Shown piece by piece: positions 44,463 to 44,936 of a stretch of 44,936 bases of DNA (position 1 is the stretch's first letter; every line of letters starts with the position of its first letter). The translations under genes were made by a program, and so were the position numbers. Under the pieces are notes generated by a model. The model did no database searches. It saw only the letters and a program-made list of their open reading frames with translations, and was not told the DNA's origin. Source of the DNA: Selenomonas sp. FOBRC6 (GTDB taxonomy: Bacteria > Bacillota > Negativicutes > Selenomonadales > Selenomonadaceae); NCBI RefSeq assembly GCF_000286455.1, contig NZ_ALKG01000036.1, positions 1 to 44,936 of the forward strand. Reading direction: 5' to 3'.

Positions 44463-44936
44463 ATGAACAATATCATTATACTGGACGGGGGCATGGGAAC
44501 GGAGCTGCAGGCACGTGGGCTTGCGCCGGGGGAGCGCCCCGAACTCTTCGGCATGGAGCATCCCGATGTGATCGAGGAGGTTCATCGCAACTACATCGCG
44601 GCGGGCAGCCGCGTCATCTACAGCAATACCTTTGGTGCAAACGGACACAAGCTCGTCGGCACGGGAAAGACGGTAGCAGAGGTGATTGCTGCGAATGTCG
44701 CGACTGCGCGCCGTGCGGCAGAGAGCTCCGGCGTCACGGGCGTGCGCGTTGCACTCGACATCGGCCCCATTGGGGAATTGGTCGAGCCGCTCGGCACGCT
44801 CTCTTTTGAGGACGCCTACGAGCTTTTCCGCGAGATGGTGACTGCAGGCGAGGAGGCGGGTGCCGACCTCGTGATCTTTGAGACGCTGACCGACCTCTAT
44901 GAGGTCAAGGCGGCGGTGCTTGCGGCAAAGGAGCAA
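44463..44936 (+). CDS. metH: Homocysteine methyltransferase / MetH N-terminal region (3' end outside window)
   Basis: The frame is open from ATG 44463 to the right edge (158 codons). It encodes the homocysteine-binding domain opening ILDGGMGTELQARGL, then SNTFGANGHKL and GADLVIFETLTDLYEV. GGGAG lies 7 nt upstream. With the activation-domain gene just before it, it is most likely a cobalamin-dependent synthase; the length beyond the edge would show whether methylfolate- and B12-binding domains follow. Confidence 0.9.
   Translation, partial: MNNIIILDGGMGTELQARGLAPGERPELFGMEHPDVIEEVHRNYIAAGSRVIYSNTFGANGHKLVGTGKTVAEVIAANVATARRAAESSGVTGVRVALDIGPIGELVEPLGTLSFEDAYELFREMVTAGEEAGADLVIFETLTDLYEVKAAVLAAKEQ

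Overview
The window reads as a chromosomal segment of a diderm Firmicute of the Negativicutes, most likely Selenomonadaceae (Selenomonas or Centipeda-like). The grounds are GC-rich coding sequence, Firmicutes-style AGGAGG ribosome binding sites with frequent GTG/TTG starts, an outer membrane shown by TonB and two TonB-dependent receptors with signal peptides, two chemoreceptors, and a fumarase plus fumarate reductase block typical of succinate/propionate fermenters. The genus is inference from gene content; no marker gene was compared. There are no IS elements, phage genes or CRISPR arrays.

Region 1 (1-16.8 kb) is the remarkable part. A large CobN/BchH-type tetrapyrrole chelatase subunit (cut by the left window edge), an Fe-siderophore/heme/B12-type binding lipoprotein, a NifH/BchL-like iron protein and two different NifD/NifK (BchN/BchB)-like proteins are packed with overlaps or gaps under 10 nt. 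A second module follows from its own promoter: a paralogous binding lipoprotein, an ABC ATPase, a FecCD-type permease, TonB and a TonB-dependent receptor. Then come a xylose-isomerase-like TIM-barrel protein behind another promoter with an inverted repeat, and a second TonB-dependent receptor. No nifB, nifE/N or other nitrogen-fixation genes accompany it. My interpretation is an import-and-modify pathway for an exogenous tetrapyrrole (heme, cobamide, chlorophyll derivative or similar). The CobN-like protein would insert or remove the metal, and the nitrogenase-like complex would reduce the ring, the same enzyme classes used in chlorophyll synthesis but here wired to uptake in an apparently non-photosynthetic bacterium.

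Region 2 (16.8-28.1 kb), plus strand: a soluble PAS chemoreceptor; a run from a consensus promoter with a polar amino acid ABC permease and ATPase, an EamA exporter, a divergent FtsZ paralogue, an HD hydrolase, glutaminyl-tRNA synthetase, a small conserved protein and an ArsB/NhaD-type transporter; then a DUF1848 protein, a two-module zinc-ribbon protein with a structured leader, and an orphan amino acid binding lipoprotein that may serve the ABC pair 8 kb upstream.

Region 3 (28.1-34.6 kb): tRNA-Ser(UGA) and a BrnQ carrier on the minus strand. Divergently, an operon from a promoter whose -35 overlaps that of brnQ encodes glutamate racemase, a YbgC-like thioesterase, a membrane-anchored unknown, a CofE-like ligase, RNase PH, an XTP/dITP pyrophosphatase and a YfcE-type phosphoesterase. 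An AT-rich 354-nt gap follows with a 16-bp perfect palindrome and an unassigned terminator.

Region 4 (34.6-44.9 kb): class I fumarase (two subunits) and fumarate reductase/succinate dehydrogenase (frdCAB); convergent to it a dCACHE chemoreceptor; then a minus-strand pair of trpD and a bile-acid/sodium-symporter-family transporter; divergently, a free-standing B12-methionine-synthase activation-domain protein followed by the start of a homocysteine methyltransferase (MetH-type) cut by the right edge, indicating a split methionine synthase.
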